Positions 1-8,101 of a stretch of DNA of 64,000 nt are shown piece after piece. Each line of letters opens with the position of its first letter. The first letter of the stretch is position 1. The stretch lies in the NCBI GenBank assembly GCA_016699615.1, contig CP064984.1, positions 1,178,001 through 1,242,000 on the forward strand. Reading direction: 5' to 3'. Below the pieces are notes generated by a model, which made no database searches, was not told the DNA's origin, and saw nothing but the letters and a program-made list of their open reading frames with translations. A program made the translations under genes and the position numbers. Origin of the DNA: Sphingobacteriales bacterium. Lineage in GTDB: Bacteria > Bacteroidota > Bacteroidia > Chitinophagales > JADIYW01.

Positions 1-816
1 ACATTTAGTATATCATCAAGTCTAAAAGAATTTAAACAAGATGGCACTATACAATTGAGTATTCAAATACAAAAGAATGGAAAAGTAACACCACAATTAC
101 TTGATGGTTTAAAAGTTGATGATATTATTGGAATAACAGAAGCGAAAGGTGATTTTATTCTACAAGCAAATCAAGAAAAATTATTATTCATTGCAGGCGG
201 AACAGGCATCACACCATTTAGAGCAATGCTTTATCAATGTATTGATGAAAACAGAGATGTTGATATCATTTATTCTTGTAAAAAAGGAAAACATCTTTTT
301 GCAGATGAATTGAAAAGATTAAACACTTCAAACATTAGAGTACATTTCCTAACATCTGATGTAGATGGAAGATTAAATGCTGAAATATTAAAAAATAAAA
401 TATTAGATATTGAAATTAGACCAATTTATATTTGCGGACCATCAGCAATGATAAAAGATACGATTGCTTGCATTCAAGAACATCAATTATCTAATCAAGA
501 AATATATCATGAATATTTTCATGCAACAGATGTTTCTAATTTTGTTCCTACAGAAAAGATAGACAGCAAGATTGAATTAAACAAAAAAAGAATTGAAATA
601 AATTGCGACAACCAAAGTACAATTCTTGAAACGCTAGAAAAAAATAGCATAAAACCAAAACACGGATGTAGAATGGGACTTTGCAAAGAATGTACTTGTA
701 CAAAACTTAGCGGGAAAGTCTATAATAAACTTACACAAAAAATATCAGACAACAATACTGAAGATATTCAAATATGCATCTCAATTCCAATTGGTGATGT
801 AAAAATAAATTTATAA
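1..816 (+). CDS. Ferredoxin/flavodoxin reductase-type oxidoreductase (5' end outside window)
   Basis: The frame is open from base 1, so the gene is partial. The TTG at 55 is not needed as a start. The first residues contain TFSISSS, resembling the FAD-binding RxYSxSS motif. GGTGITPFRAML and CGPSAMI follow, as in NAD(P)-binding reductase domains. The C-terminal ~85 residues are a plant-type [2Fe-2S] ferredoxin domain with Cys in CRMGLCKECTC and a fourth in QICIS. The order FAD-NAD-ferredoxin fits a reductase that passes NAD(P)H electrons to a membrane oxygenase. The desaturase starts 20 bases downstream, so electron supply to that enzyme is the likely job (inference from context). Confidence 0.85.
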   Translation, partial: TFSISSSLKEFKQDGTIQLSIQIQKNGKVTPQLLDGLKVDDIIGITEAKGDFILQANQEKLLFIAGGTGITPFRAMLYQCIDENRDVDIIYSCKKGKHLFADELKRLNTSNIRVHFLTSDVDGRLNAEILKNKILDIEIRPIYICGPSAMIKDTIACIQEHQLSNQEIYHEYFHATDVSNFVPTEKIDSKIELNKKRIEINCDNQSTILETLEKNSIKPKHGCRMGLCKECTCTKLSGKVYNKLTQKISDNNTEDIQICISIPIGDVKINL

Positions 817-835
817 TACAAAAAAAACGTATAAT

Positions 836-1915
836 ATGAAAACAGCAATGCCATCTAAAGAAACACTAGCATCTTTTGAAAAAGAACTAGAAACACTTAG
901 ATTAGAAACTAGAGCAAAATTAGGTAAAACTGATGAGCAATATATTAAAAGAGTAATTCTAGTTCAAAGATTGACAGAAGTATCTGCAAGAGCATTATTA
1001 CAATTTGGAATCTTTCCACCATTTTGGTTGGTAGGTACTGGATTGCTAGGCATATCAAAAATATTAGACAACATGGAGATTGGTCACAATGTAATGCATG
1101 GACAATATGATTGGATGAATGACCCAACGATACACTCAAGTAATTTTGAATGGGACACAGCATGTGATGGTCATTCTTGGAGAAGAACGCACAATTATGA
1201 ACATCATACATATACAAACATTCTTGGAAAAGATAGAGATTATGGCTATGGCGTTATTCGTTTAGATGAAGATATGCCTTTTAGAAATGAAGACTATTTT
1301 AATATCTTTAAATTAGCTATGTTGCAAATATTTTTTCAATGGGGCGTTGCTGTTCATGAGTTAGAAGCAGATAAAATAAGAGATAAAGAAATTTCTATAA
1401 AAGATAAAATTCCATTCTTAAAACAATTTGCAAAAAAAGGATTTAGACAAGTATTTAAAGATTATATGTTTTTTCCAGCATTAGGTTTGTTTACTGGTTC
1501 AACTATTCCAATCTTATTGGGTAATGCAACAGCAAATCTTATTCGTAACCTTTGGGCATCTACTGTAATATTTTGCGGACATTTTCCAGAAGGTTCTTAT
1601 ACATTCTCTGAAGAAGAATGCGAAAATGAAAGCAAAGGACAATGGTATTATCGTCAAATTTTAGGTTCTTGTAATTTTGAAGGTGGAAAAATAATGCATA
1701 TTATGAGTGGACATCTTAGCTATCAAGTAGAGCACCATTTATTTCCAGATATTCCATCTACACGTTATCCTGAAATGTCTAAAAAAGTAAGAGAAATATG
1801 TAAAAAGCACAATATTCCTTACAACACAGCACCATTGCATGAGCAATATTTTTCAGTAATCAAAAAAGTATTGAAACATTCTGTTCCATCAAAAAACAAA
1901 GTAGCAGTTGCATAA
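836..1915 (+). CDS. Membrane fatty acid desaturase
   Basis: This 359-residue protein carries the three histidine boxes of the membrane di-iron desaturases: H84NVMH88, H119NYEHH124 and QVEHH around 297-301. Hydrophobic stretches near 50-75 and 210-250 supply the membrane segments. The family introduces a double bond into acyl chains using O2 and electrons from a ferredoxin-type partner. The preceding gene encodes a reductase with its own [2Fe-2S] domain and is only 20 bases away, so the two probably form an operon. The regiospecificity (delta-9 or front-end) cannot be told from the sequence. Confidence 0.9.
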   Translation: MKTAMPSKETLASFEKELETLRLETRAKLGKTDEQYIKRVILVQRLTEVSARALLQFGIFPPFWLVGTGLLGISKILDNMEIGHNVMHGQYDWMNDPTIHSSNFEWDTACDGHSWRRTHNYEHHTYTNILGKDRDYGYGVIRLDEDMPFRNEDYFNIFKLAMLQIFFQWGVAVHELEADKIRDKEISIKDKIPFLKQFAKKGFRQVFKDYMFFPALGLFTGSTIPILLGNATANLIRNLWASTVIFCGHFPEGSYTFSEEECENESKGQWYYRQILGSCNFEGGKIMHIMSGHLSYQVEHHLFPDIPSTRYPEMSKKVREICKKHNIPYNTAPLHEQYFSVIKKVLKHSVPSKNKVAVA

Positions 1916-1939
1916 ATCAATCCATAATAAATATTTCTA

Positions 1940-2695
1940 TTATTGATTAATATTAAGGTCTAAGTAAGAAGTGTAGAACTCTACTTTTCCGCTTTCTATA
2001 TTGTAGAATGCACCAATGATATCTATATCTTTTTTAGCATAATATGATTTTATCAATTCGCTTTTATGTAGAATATCAATAATAGTTTGATGGATATTTT
2101 TCTTTGCAGTTTCATCAGAAATTTCATCAAATTCTACATGCTCTCTTGGAATACCATGATTGTTTGTGTTGCTATTCTTATTTTTTGGTATAGATGGTTT
2201 TATTTGTTCTGCAAGTTGCGTTAAGTGGCTTACATTTATATTCTTCAATGCGCCTTTTACAGCACCACAATGGTTGTGTGCCATTACAACGATGAGTGGT
2301 GTATGTGCATATTTTATAGCATATTCTATGCTTGCAAGCACATTGCTATCTTCAATATTTCCAGCAACTCTTACTGTAAAAATATTACCAATACCTTGAT
2401 CAAAAATTATTTCAGGTGGCACTCTAGAATCCATACAAGATAAAACAATACTGTGTGGATGTTGTCCTTCTTTTGTTTGTTCTATTTCTTCTAAATAATG
2501 ATGATGAATACTCTTGTCATGTAGAAATCTATCATTACCTTTCTTAAGTTCTAAAATAGCTTGTTTAGAATCTGTAATCCATGTTTTGTAATGATGTTGC
2601 TTATTATCTATACTATCATGTACACATGCGTTACATAAATTGATAATCAAAAATGCAATTAACGCGATTTTTAATTTATGATGATAAAAGCACAT
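1940..2695 (-). CDS. Beta-carbonic anhydrase with N-terminal export signal
   Basis: The 251-residue protein has the beta-class zinc site: SCMDSRV (C87, D89, R91) and HNHCGA (H140, C143). It catalyses reversible CO2 hydration. Unlike the usual cytoplasmic enzymes it begins with a hydrophobic stretch (residues 9-24) ending in NLCNAC, which suggests a signal peptide, possibly a lipoprotein signal; the -3 Cys is atypical for a lipobox. Its ATG overlaps the SCO1 stop by one base (TAATG on the minus strand), so the two genes are translationally coupled and this is the last gene of the nirK operon. Periplasmic CO2/bicarbonate or pH balance is a plausible but unproven role. Confidence 0.88.
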   Translation of the reverse strand: MCFYHHKLKIALIAFLIINLCNACVHDSIDNKQHHYKTWITDSKQAILELKKGNDRFLHDKSIHHHYLEEIEQTKEGQHPHSIVLSCMDSRVPPEIIFDQGIGNIFTVRVAGNIEDSNVLASIEYAIKYAHTPLIVVMAHNHCGAVKGALKNINVSHLTQLAEQIKPSIPKNKNSNTNNHGIPREHVEFDEISDETAKKNIHQTIIDILHKSELIKSYYAKKDIDIIGAFYNIESGKVEFYTSYLDLNINQ

Positions 2696-3312
2696 TATTT
2701 AGACAATATTGATTTGATGATATCAATGCTTTCTGTTGGGTTAATATCAAGACCAATTTGCTGATGCACAATGTTTCCATTACTGTTTATAATATGAATA
2801 ATATTTGAATGATCAAAGTTTCCATCTTCTGTTTTAGTAAGTTGAACATTAAATACATTAGCAAATTCTAATACTTCAGATGGTGTTGCAGTAAGCAATG
2901 TCCAACGTTTTAAGTCTAATTGATGTATGCCTGCAAATTCTTTTAGTTGTTCTGGCGTGTCTCTATCTGGATCCATAGTTACCAAAACAAAAGCAACATT
3001 GTCCAATTCATCTTTTGGAATTTCTTTTTCTATACGTTGCAAATCAGCAGTAATTCTTGGGCACGCAGCCTTACAGTTAGTAAATATCATTGCTAGCACT
3101 ATAGCTTTTTTTTGTTTAAAATCACTTAAGGACATTTTGTTATTTTCTTGGTTCGTCCAAATAGTTTCAATATCATACAAAGTGATGTCTGTATTAAATT
3201 TTTTCTCATCAGTTGATGTTTCTGGTTTTTTGCAACATGCATCTTCTTGTTTTTTATTTTTACAAGAAATAATGATGCTGACTAACATTATATATATTAA
3301 TAGTTTTTTCAT
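2695..3312 (-). CDS. SCO1/SenC family copper-binding lipoprotein
   Basis: The 205-residue protein has a thioredoxin-like SCO domain with the copper site C80KAAC84 and H168 (DHSN), plus the DPDRDTPEQL stretch typical of the family. The N-terminus (LVSIIISCKNK) is a lipoprotein signal, so it should sit in the periplasm, membrane-anchored. SCO proteins deliver copper to, or reduce thiols at, CuA and other copper sites. Lying directly downstream of nirK and nirV-like genes, it probably helps metallate the copper nitrite reductase (inference). It overlaps the carbonic anhydrase start and lies 6 bases after the preceding gene. Confidence 0.92.
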   Translation of the reverse strand: MKKLLIYIMLVSIIISCKNKKQEDACCKKPETSTDEKKFNTDITLYDIETIWTNQENNKMSLSDFKQKKAIVLAMIFTNCKAACPRITADLQRIEKEIPKDELDNVAFVLVTMDPDRDTPEQLKEFAGIHQLDLKRWTLLTATPSEVLEFANVFNVQLTKTEDGNFDHSNIIHIINSNGNIVHQQIGLDINPTESIDIIKSILSK

Positions 3313-3318
3313 TATACT

Positions 3319-4095
3319 TTATTTTTTAATACTTTTTACACATCTAAATCCTAAATTCGGTTGACTATAATTTGCCTTTAAACTCGAGCGCATAGCATAA
3401 CGCATGAATGCAGCATAGTTACTTGGGTTTTTAGAACCACTTGAGGCAGCTCCACAAAACTCATTTTTGTCTAAGTTGTTTCCATTTCTACTGTCTTTGG
3501 TAGACAATGCTGAGATAAAATCTAAATTCCATTCCCAAACCAAACCATGGATATCATACACACCATATATATTTTTAAATCCTTTGCCAACATTGGGCAT
3601 TACTTTGGGATTTGGTCTTCCGTACCAATCTAATATTTTTTGATAAAATGCTAAATCTTTTGCTGCATTTTTCTTAGTTTCACTTGCTATTGCAACATAT
3701 TCCCATTCATCTACTGTTGCCAATCTCTTTCCTTGACACTCACAATATTTCTTTGCTGCAAACCACGATATGTTCACAACAGGACTATTTTCTATTTGTG
3801 TATTATTGCCAAGTTTATCTGAATACTGCCAGTGTTGTAGATAATTTTTATCAGCATAGATGGCTTTAACATTTCCTTTTTGCCATTCAGGAAATTTCTG
3901 AACAAATACTTGATATTCTTTATTTGTAACTGGATATTTATCTATATAAAATGATTCTATTTTTACCTTTCCTGAATCTATTAAATCATAAAGCGGCACA
4001 TACGTGCCGCCTTCAATAAAAATCATATTATTTGCTATTTGTGCTATAGCCGAGTTTGCTAGAAATATCAATATAAATTTTAAACAAATTTTCAT
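3319..4095 (-). CDS. nirV: NirV-like SUMF1/formylglycine-generating-enzyme fold protein
   Basis: The 258-residue exported protein (signal peptide ending near ANSAIAQ) has the SUMF1 fold: MIFIEGGTYVP, YPVTNKEYQVFV, SPVVNISWFAAKKYC, GLVWEWN and the terminal GFRCV. The catalytic cysteine pair of true formylglycine-generating enzymes, expected about 20-25 residues before GFRC, is not present; that stretch reads NYAAFMRYAMRSS. NirV proteins of this fold are known beside nirK in denitrifiers, and their biochemical role is unsettled. The gene lies 10 bases after nirK on the same strand. The fold is secure, and the NirV name rests on the context. Confidence 0.8.
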   Translation of the reverse strand: MKICLKFILIFLANSAIAQIANNMIFIEGGTYVPLYDLIDSGKVKIESFYIDKYPVTNKEYQVFVQKFPEWQKGNVKAIYADKNYLQHWQYSDKLGNNTQIENSPVVNISWFAAKKYCECQGKRLATVDEWEYVAIASETKKNAAKDLAFYQKILDWYGRPNPKVMPNVGKGFKNIYGVYDIHGLVWEWNLDFISALSTKDSRNGNNLDKNEFCGAASSGSKNPSNYAAFMRYAMRSSLKANYSQPNLGFRCVKSIKK

Positions 4096-4105
4096 TATTC
4101 AATTT

Positions 4106-5569
4106 CTATTTTTTTCTTACTGGTGCTACTTGTGCTGGTGTTACTTCGCCACCTTCGTTTCCAAAATTATTTAGTATGTAAGTTACTACATTCGCAACTT
4201 CATCATCACTTAATGATTGTTTTGGCATAATACTATTGTATGATTTTCCATTAACAGTAATTTGTCCTGTTAAACCATTTACAACAGCACTAATTGCTTT
4301 AGAAGAATTGCCTTTAATGTAATCAGATTTAGCTAAAGGTGGGAATGAATTTGGAATACCATTTCCATCAGCTTGGTGACATGCCTGACAGTTTGAAACA
4401 TATACTTGTTTACCTTTCGCGATTCTTTCCTCTTTATTCATTGCTTTAGGTGCCAATTTTGCTTCTTCTGGCATCGTTTGTATAGTACCACCTTCAATTT
4501 GATAAATTCTATCATCAGATTGTCCTGAATATATTGTTGTATTTTTTTCACCTTCAACTTTTAAGATACCTAATGCACCTTTATTAAATGTTCTAAATAT
4601 TGAGTGGTCAACAAGTACTAGGTTGCTTGCTCTCTTGTATCTAAATTCTGTAATTGCTGAACCACCTGCAGGAACTATTGTAGTTTGCACATTATGATTA
4701 ACTAATGTTCCACCTTCTACATATACATTGTCAAATACTTCACCAATCACGTGAAAAGATGATACTAGGTTTGGTCCACCATTTCCTACAAACAATCTAA
4801 CTTTTTCACCAACTTTTGCTTTAATAGCATTGTCTCCTGCTATTGCACCTACTTTTCCATTAAATAATACGTAGTCTGGAGTTTCTTCTAATGCTTTTGA
4901 CATATCAAATGGTTGTGTTCCTGATTCTCCATATGCACCTTTTGTATAAAAATCTCCTTGGCAAACATAATATTCTTTATCAACTTTTGACATTCCTTCT
5001 TTTGGTTCTACTAAAATTAAACCATACATACCATTTGCAATGTGCATACCAACTGGTGCTGTTGCACAATGGTAAATAAACAAACCTTTGTTTAATGCTG
5101 TGAAGGAAAATACCGTTTCATGTCCAGGTGCTGTAAATGTAGCCTCAGCACCACCACCTTGTCCTGTTACAGCGTGTAAATCTATATTGTGTGGTACTTT
5201 ACTGCTTGGATGGTTTTTTAAGTGGAATTCAACTAAATCGCCTTCTCTTACTCTAATAAATTTACCAGGTACTGTACCACCAAATGTCCAGAACATGTAA
5301 TTTACACCATCCATAATTTCCATTTCTTTCTCAACTACTTCTAATTCTACAATTACTTTAGTTGCGTGTTTTCTTGTAATTTGTGGTGGTACCATTGGTG
5401 GATCAGTAAGAATTGCTTTTTCTTCTCCTACAATTTTTTCTGTTGGGTCGGCAGACCAAACTAATTCGTTACTCCCTTGTTTATCTGTTTTACAAGAAAC
5501 AAAGAGTGCGCTAATGCTAAATAATAGAAGCATTAGTAGTCCTATTCTTTTAAAATTTGTTTTTTTCAT
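4106..5569 (-). CDS. nirK: Copper-containing nitrite reductase with C-terminal cytochrome c domain
   Basis: This enzyme reduces nitrite to NO in the periplasm. Residues 1-26 are a lipoprotein signal ending ALFVSC. Two cupredoxin domains span about 60-340. Type 1 copper ligands are H127, C168, H176 and M181; type 2 ligands are H132, H167 and H322; the catalytic pair is D130 and H273. A cytochrome c domain covers about 380-470, with C394QACH398 and a likely axial Met at M448. The fused haem is a built-in electron donor, as in three-domain NirK enzymes. The gene lies between a porin and nirV/SCO1. No nitric oxide reductase is in the window. Confidence 0.96.
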   Translation of the reverse strand: MKKTNFKRIGLLMLLLFSISALFVSCKTDKQGSNELVWSADPTEKIVGEEKAILTDPPMVPPQITRKHATKVIVELEVVEKEMEIMDGVNYMFWTFGGTVPGKFIRVREGDLVEFHLKNHPSSKVPHNIDLHAVTGQGGGAEATFTAPGHETVFSFTALNKGLFIYHCATAPVGMHIANGMYGLILVEPKEGMSKVDKEYYVCQGDFYTKGAYGESGTQPFDMSKALEETPDYVLFNGKVGAIAGDNAIKAKVGEKVRLFVGNGGPNLVSSFHVIGEVFDNVYVEGGTLVNHNVQTTIVPAGGSAITEFRYKRASNLVLVDHSIFRTFNKGALGILKVEGEKNTTIYSGQSDDRIYQIEGGTIQTMPEEAKLAPKAMNKEERIAKGKQVYVSNCQACHQADGNGIPNSFPPLAKSDYIKGNSSKAISAVVNGLTGQITVNGKSYNSIMPKQSLSDDEVANVVTYILNNFGNEGGEVTPAQVAPVRKK

Positions 5570-5602
5570 GCTATTAATTTATTTGTTTATTAATGTGTTT
5601 TT

Positions 5603-6874
5603 TTATTCTCTTTCATGTTTAAATAATGTAGGTTTTAATGTCAGCATCACATAACTCCACCCATTATAGTGTTTTCTATCTCCACCTTTTATAGCTTCCA
5701 TTGATGATGAGGCAAGCATAAATGAATAGCCTGCATTAATTGTAAGAAAATCTAATGGTTTATAAGAACCATATATATCCATTTCAAATCCTAATGGAAG
5801 TTTTAAATATTCTGTGGTAGAACCTGATTTTGCAACTTTATTTGCCAGAAAAAAATAATGTGCATCCGCACCTAACATCCCTTTTGGTTTTGGTTTATAA
5901 TTTACTCTTAGATATGCATCTTGCAACCCACCTAGTTTTGTATCTGTTGGAATATCTAAGAAGTAATCCATATGTCCATAAAACTTATGATTAGTTGGAT
6001 ATAATGTATGGAATGCTTTATATTTTTTATCTGAAGTCTTTGAGGCATTATTTCCAGATAAATAATCATAACCTAGTCCTACGTTTATTTTTGGGCTTGT
6101 ATACTCTGCATATACAGTTGCCATATATGCTAATATCTTATTATTATTGATAGTCTTTCCAGATTGTACATAAAATGAAGCATTTGCGGATATATGTTTG
6201 TATTTAAGTTCTACTCTTGGTCCTGTTGTCACCCTAAAGAATGTTGTTGGTATGCTATCTTTATTTGGTATTCCATCAGAAATTAGATAATACGATAACG
6301 ATACTCTACTACTATCAAATTTTTGATTTAGCCATGCATAGTTTAGAAACTTATAGTTGTTTAGTTTATATACCGTCCCAAAATTATTCTCTGCAGATTG
6401 ATTGAATACACTTCCAACATGTAGTTTTGTATTTTTCTTTTGAAATTTTATAACCAATCCATCATGGCTTCTTGCTTGTTGTACCCAATCTAAATTACCC
6501 AATAGTCTGTTATCTTCATAAGATAATTCTTGTCTACCCATTTTAAAAGAGACCACCTTTTTTATATCAAATTCTGCCCAACCTTCGTGTAATCCAAAAC
6601 TTCCAAAATTTTTAACTTGCTCTTCATTTCCCCAAACTCTATAATCTTGTAGACTAACATATAAGTTTATAAATTTGTAGTTATACAAAGCATTTAGTCT
6701 TAATCTTTCTGAAATAAAGAAGGCGCTTTTGCTACCATCACTGGCTAATGTTCTATAGCCTAGTCGTTGTTCAAATCTTGGTCTAAACTCTGCTCCTAAT
6801 TCAAATTTGTGTTGCGCATGTGCATTCAAAATATATAAATTTGCAATCACTAAAAGTCCTATTATTTTTTTCAT
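5603..6874 (-). CDS. Alginate-export-like outer-membrane beta-barrel porin
   Basis: The 423-residue protein has a signal peptide (cut after NAHA) followed by alternating aromatic/polar strands typical of an outer-membrane barrel. The opening motif FELGAEFRPRFEQR and the conserved FKMGRQELSYEDNRLLG resemble the alginate-export porin family. It is the first gene of the leftward operon, 33 bases upstream of nirK, so it may admit nitrite or another anion (inference). The substrate cannot be read from the sequence, and alginate is unlikely in this context. Confidence 0.8.
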   Translation of the reverse strand: MKKIIGLLVIANLYILNAHAQHKFELGAEFRPRFEQRLGYRTLASDGSKSAFFISERLRLNALYNYKFINLYVSLQDYRVWGNEEQVKNFGSFGLHEGWAEFDIKKVVSFKMGRQELSYEDNRLLGNLDWVQQARSHDGLVIKFQKKNTKLHVGSVFNQSAENNFGTVYKLNNYKFLNYAWLNQKFDSSRVSLSYYLISDGIPNKDSIPTTFFRVTTGPRVELKYKHISANASFYVQSGKTINNNKILAYMATVYAEYTSPKINVGLGYDYLSGNNASKTSDKKYKAFHTLYPTNHKFYGHMDYFLDIPTDTKLGGLQDAYLRVNYKPKPKGMLGADAHYFFLANKVAKSGSTTEYLKLPLGFEMDIYGSYKPLDFLTINAGYSFMLASSSMEAIKGGDRKHYNGWSYVMLTLKPTLFKHERE

Positions 6875-6907
6875 AATCTTTTATAAGTATATTAAGATAT
6901 TAATATC

Positions 6908-6936
6908 CAAAATTAAACAATCTATCATGATACAAA
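6908..6936 (-). promoter_or_regulatory. Putative promoter of the porin-nirK operon
   Basis: On the minus strand TAATTTTG (6915-6908) matches the Bacteroidota -7 box TAnnTTTG, and TTTG (6936-6933) lies 17 bases upstream as a -33 element. The predicted transcription start is near 6902, about 28 bases before the porin ATG. The -33 element lies inside the 23-bp palindrome, so a bound protein would cover it. Confidence 0.5.
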
Positions 6937-6950
6937 TCTGATTTGTATCA
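6928..6950. promoter_or_regulatory. Perfect 23-bp palindromic operator between nirK operon and Rrf2 gene
   Basis: The sequence is an exact inverted repeat of 11-base arms (TGATACAAATC) around a single T. It sits in the divergent intergenic space between the porin/nirK operon and the Rrf2 regulator gene and covers the presumed -33 region of the operon. An 11-1-11 layout is the architecture known for NsrR sites in enterobacteria, although the bases differ. It is the obvious candidate binding site for the adjacent Rrf2 regulator. Confidence 0.7.
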
Positions 6951-7013
6951 ATAAAAATTATGATATTTATCAATCTTATCTAATTTTTGTATCTTGTCAG
7001 CGAAATATATAAG

Positions 7014-7436
7014 ATGATTTTTTCCAAAAGTTGTGAATACGCATTAAAATCTGTAATTTATTTATCTGCAAATGCAAAAGATGATAATAAAGCAAATGTA
7101 AAAGAGATATCTAATGCTATTAATTCTCCAGAACCGTTTACTGCTAAGATATTACAGCAATTAAGCAAACAAAAATTGATAACATCCACAAAAGGCCCAA
7201 ATGGTGGGTTCTATATAGAAAAATCTACAAAACCAATTACTATATATAAAGTAATTGAAGCGATTGAAGGTCCAGAATTTTTTGATAGATGCATACTTGG
7301 GTTGTCTGATTGCTTAAATAAGAAACCATGTCCTTTGCATGAATATTTTGTAAAACATAGGACTGAATTGAAAGAACTATTTATGAAAAAAACAATTAAT
7401 GATATTAGTTCTATTGAAAAATTAAATTTAAAATAA
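7014..7436 (+). CDS. Rrf2 family transcriptional regulator, three-cysteine (NsrR/IscR-like)
   Basis: From the ATG at 7014 the product has 140 residues and opens MIFSKSCEYALKSVIYL, the standard Rrf2 start; an upstream TTG at 6987 would add nine atypical residues. A winged helix-turn-helix covers about 1-80, with STKGPNGGFYI as the wing. Three cysteines follow in CILGLSDCLNKKPC, the pattern that binds a Fe-S cluster in NsrR, IscR and relatives. Placed divergently from a nitrite reductase operon and next to a perfect palindrome, it most likely senses NO or a related signal and controls the locus (inference). Confidence 0.9.
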   Translation: MIFSKSCEYALKSVIYLSANAKDDNKANVKEISNAINSPEPFTAKILQQLSKQKLITSTKGPNGGFYIEKSTKPITIYKVIEAIEGPEFFDRCILGLSDCLNKKPCPLHEYFVKHRTELKELFMKKTINDISSIEKLNLK

Positions 7437-7485
7437 TTTTGGTTATTTAAAATAAAAAGATATTTTTGTCTTAAAATAATTTTTT

Positions 7486-7919
7486 ATGAAAAAAAATATC
7501 TTAAAATCTAGTTTATTACTATTGCTTATTTCATTTGCTACTATTGGATTAAACTCATGTGGCAGCAAAACAGAAGAAAAATCTACTACCGAAGATGTTG
7601 TAACTGATGAGCCAACAAGTATGATTGAAGAACCTACTGCAAATGCAGAAAATGGTAAGGCTATCTTCGATACTAAATGTATTGCTTGTCATAAAGCTAC
7701 AGATGAGAAACTTATTGGCCCAGGACTAAAAGGCGTTACAGCTAAAAAGATGAAGAATGGATAGTAAAAATGGTTAAAGACCCTGCAGACATGATAGCAA
7801 ACGACCCAGAAGCAAAAAAATTATTTGAAGAATATAAAACACCAATGTTGCCGCTTGGATTAACTGATGCAGAAATTGATGATGTGTACGCATATCTAAA
7901 ACAAAATGACGCACAGTAA
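7486..7919 (+). CDS. Class I c-type cytochrome lipoprotein, reading frame interrupted by a 1-base deletion
   Basis: The first frame (7486-7764) gives a lipoprotein signal (GLNSCGSK), an acidic linker and the haem site CIACH, then GPGLKGVTAKKMKNG and a stop. The normal family continuation (EWIVKMVKDPADM...PMLPLGLTDAEIDDVYAYLKQ) is present in another frame from 7755 to 7919, including the Met-containing segment. One base is missing near 7753, probably an A in an A-rich stretch. Rejoined, the protein is about 144 residues. It lies just after the Rrf2 gene and could shuttle electrons to NirK or related enzymes (inference). The break may be a sequencing error. Confidence 0.82.
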
Positions 7920-7963
7920 TATTCTGTAGCTGAACTTGTTTGTGTTTTAAGTCTAAAATTATT

Positions 7964-7999
7964 ATCTCTTATCTTCTTAAAAAAGATAAGAGATTTTTT
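7964..7999 (+). terminator. Rho-independent terminator after the cytochrome c gene
   Basis: Twelve-base perfect arms, 7964-7975 (ATCTCTTATCTT) and 7983-7994, enclose a 7-base loop and are followed by a T run. It lies about 45 bases after the cytochrome stop. Confidence 0.8.
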
Positions 8000-8076
8000 G
8001 TTGTTCTTTTTTAGTACAAATGTATTATATGCCTTAATGATAATAATGTCTTTATCATAATGTGTTTATTCCTTTG

Positions 8077-8084
8077 TATATTTG
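8077..8084 (+). promoter_or_regulatory. Putative -7 promoter box for metZ
   Basis: TATATTTG matches TAnnTTTG and lies 17 bases before the metZ ATG. No convincing -33 TTG was found at the usual distance. Confidence 0.4.
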
Positions 8085-8101
8085 TAGTTCAATATTAGTT
8101 G

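Noticed and set aside
1915..1948. Bulged AT-rich hairpin between the convergent desaturase and carbonic anhydrase genes
   Set aside because: It could end transcription both ways, but it is AT-only with a bulge, so it is not confident enough to list.
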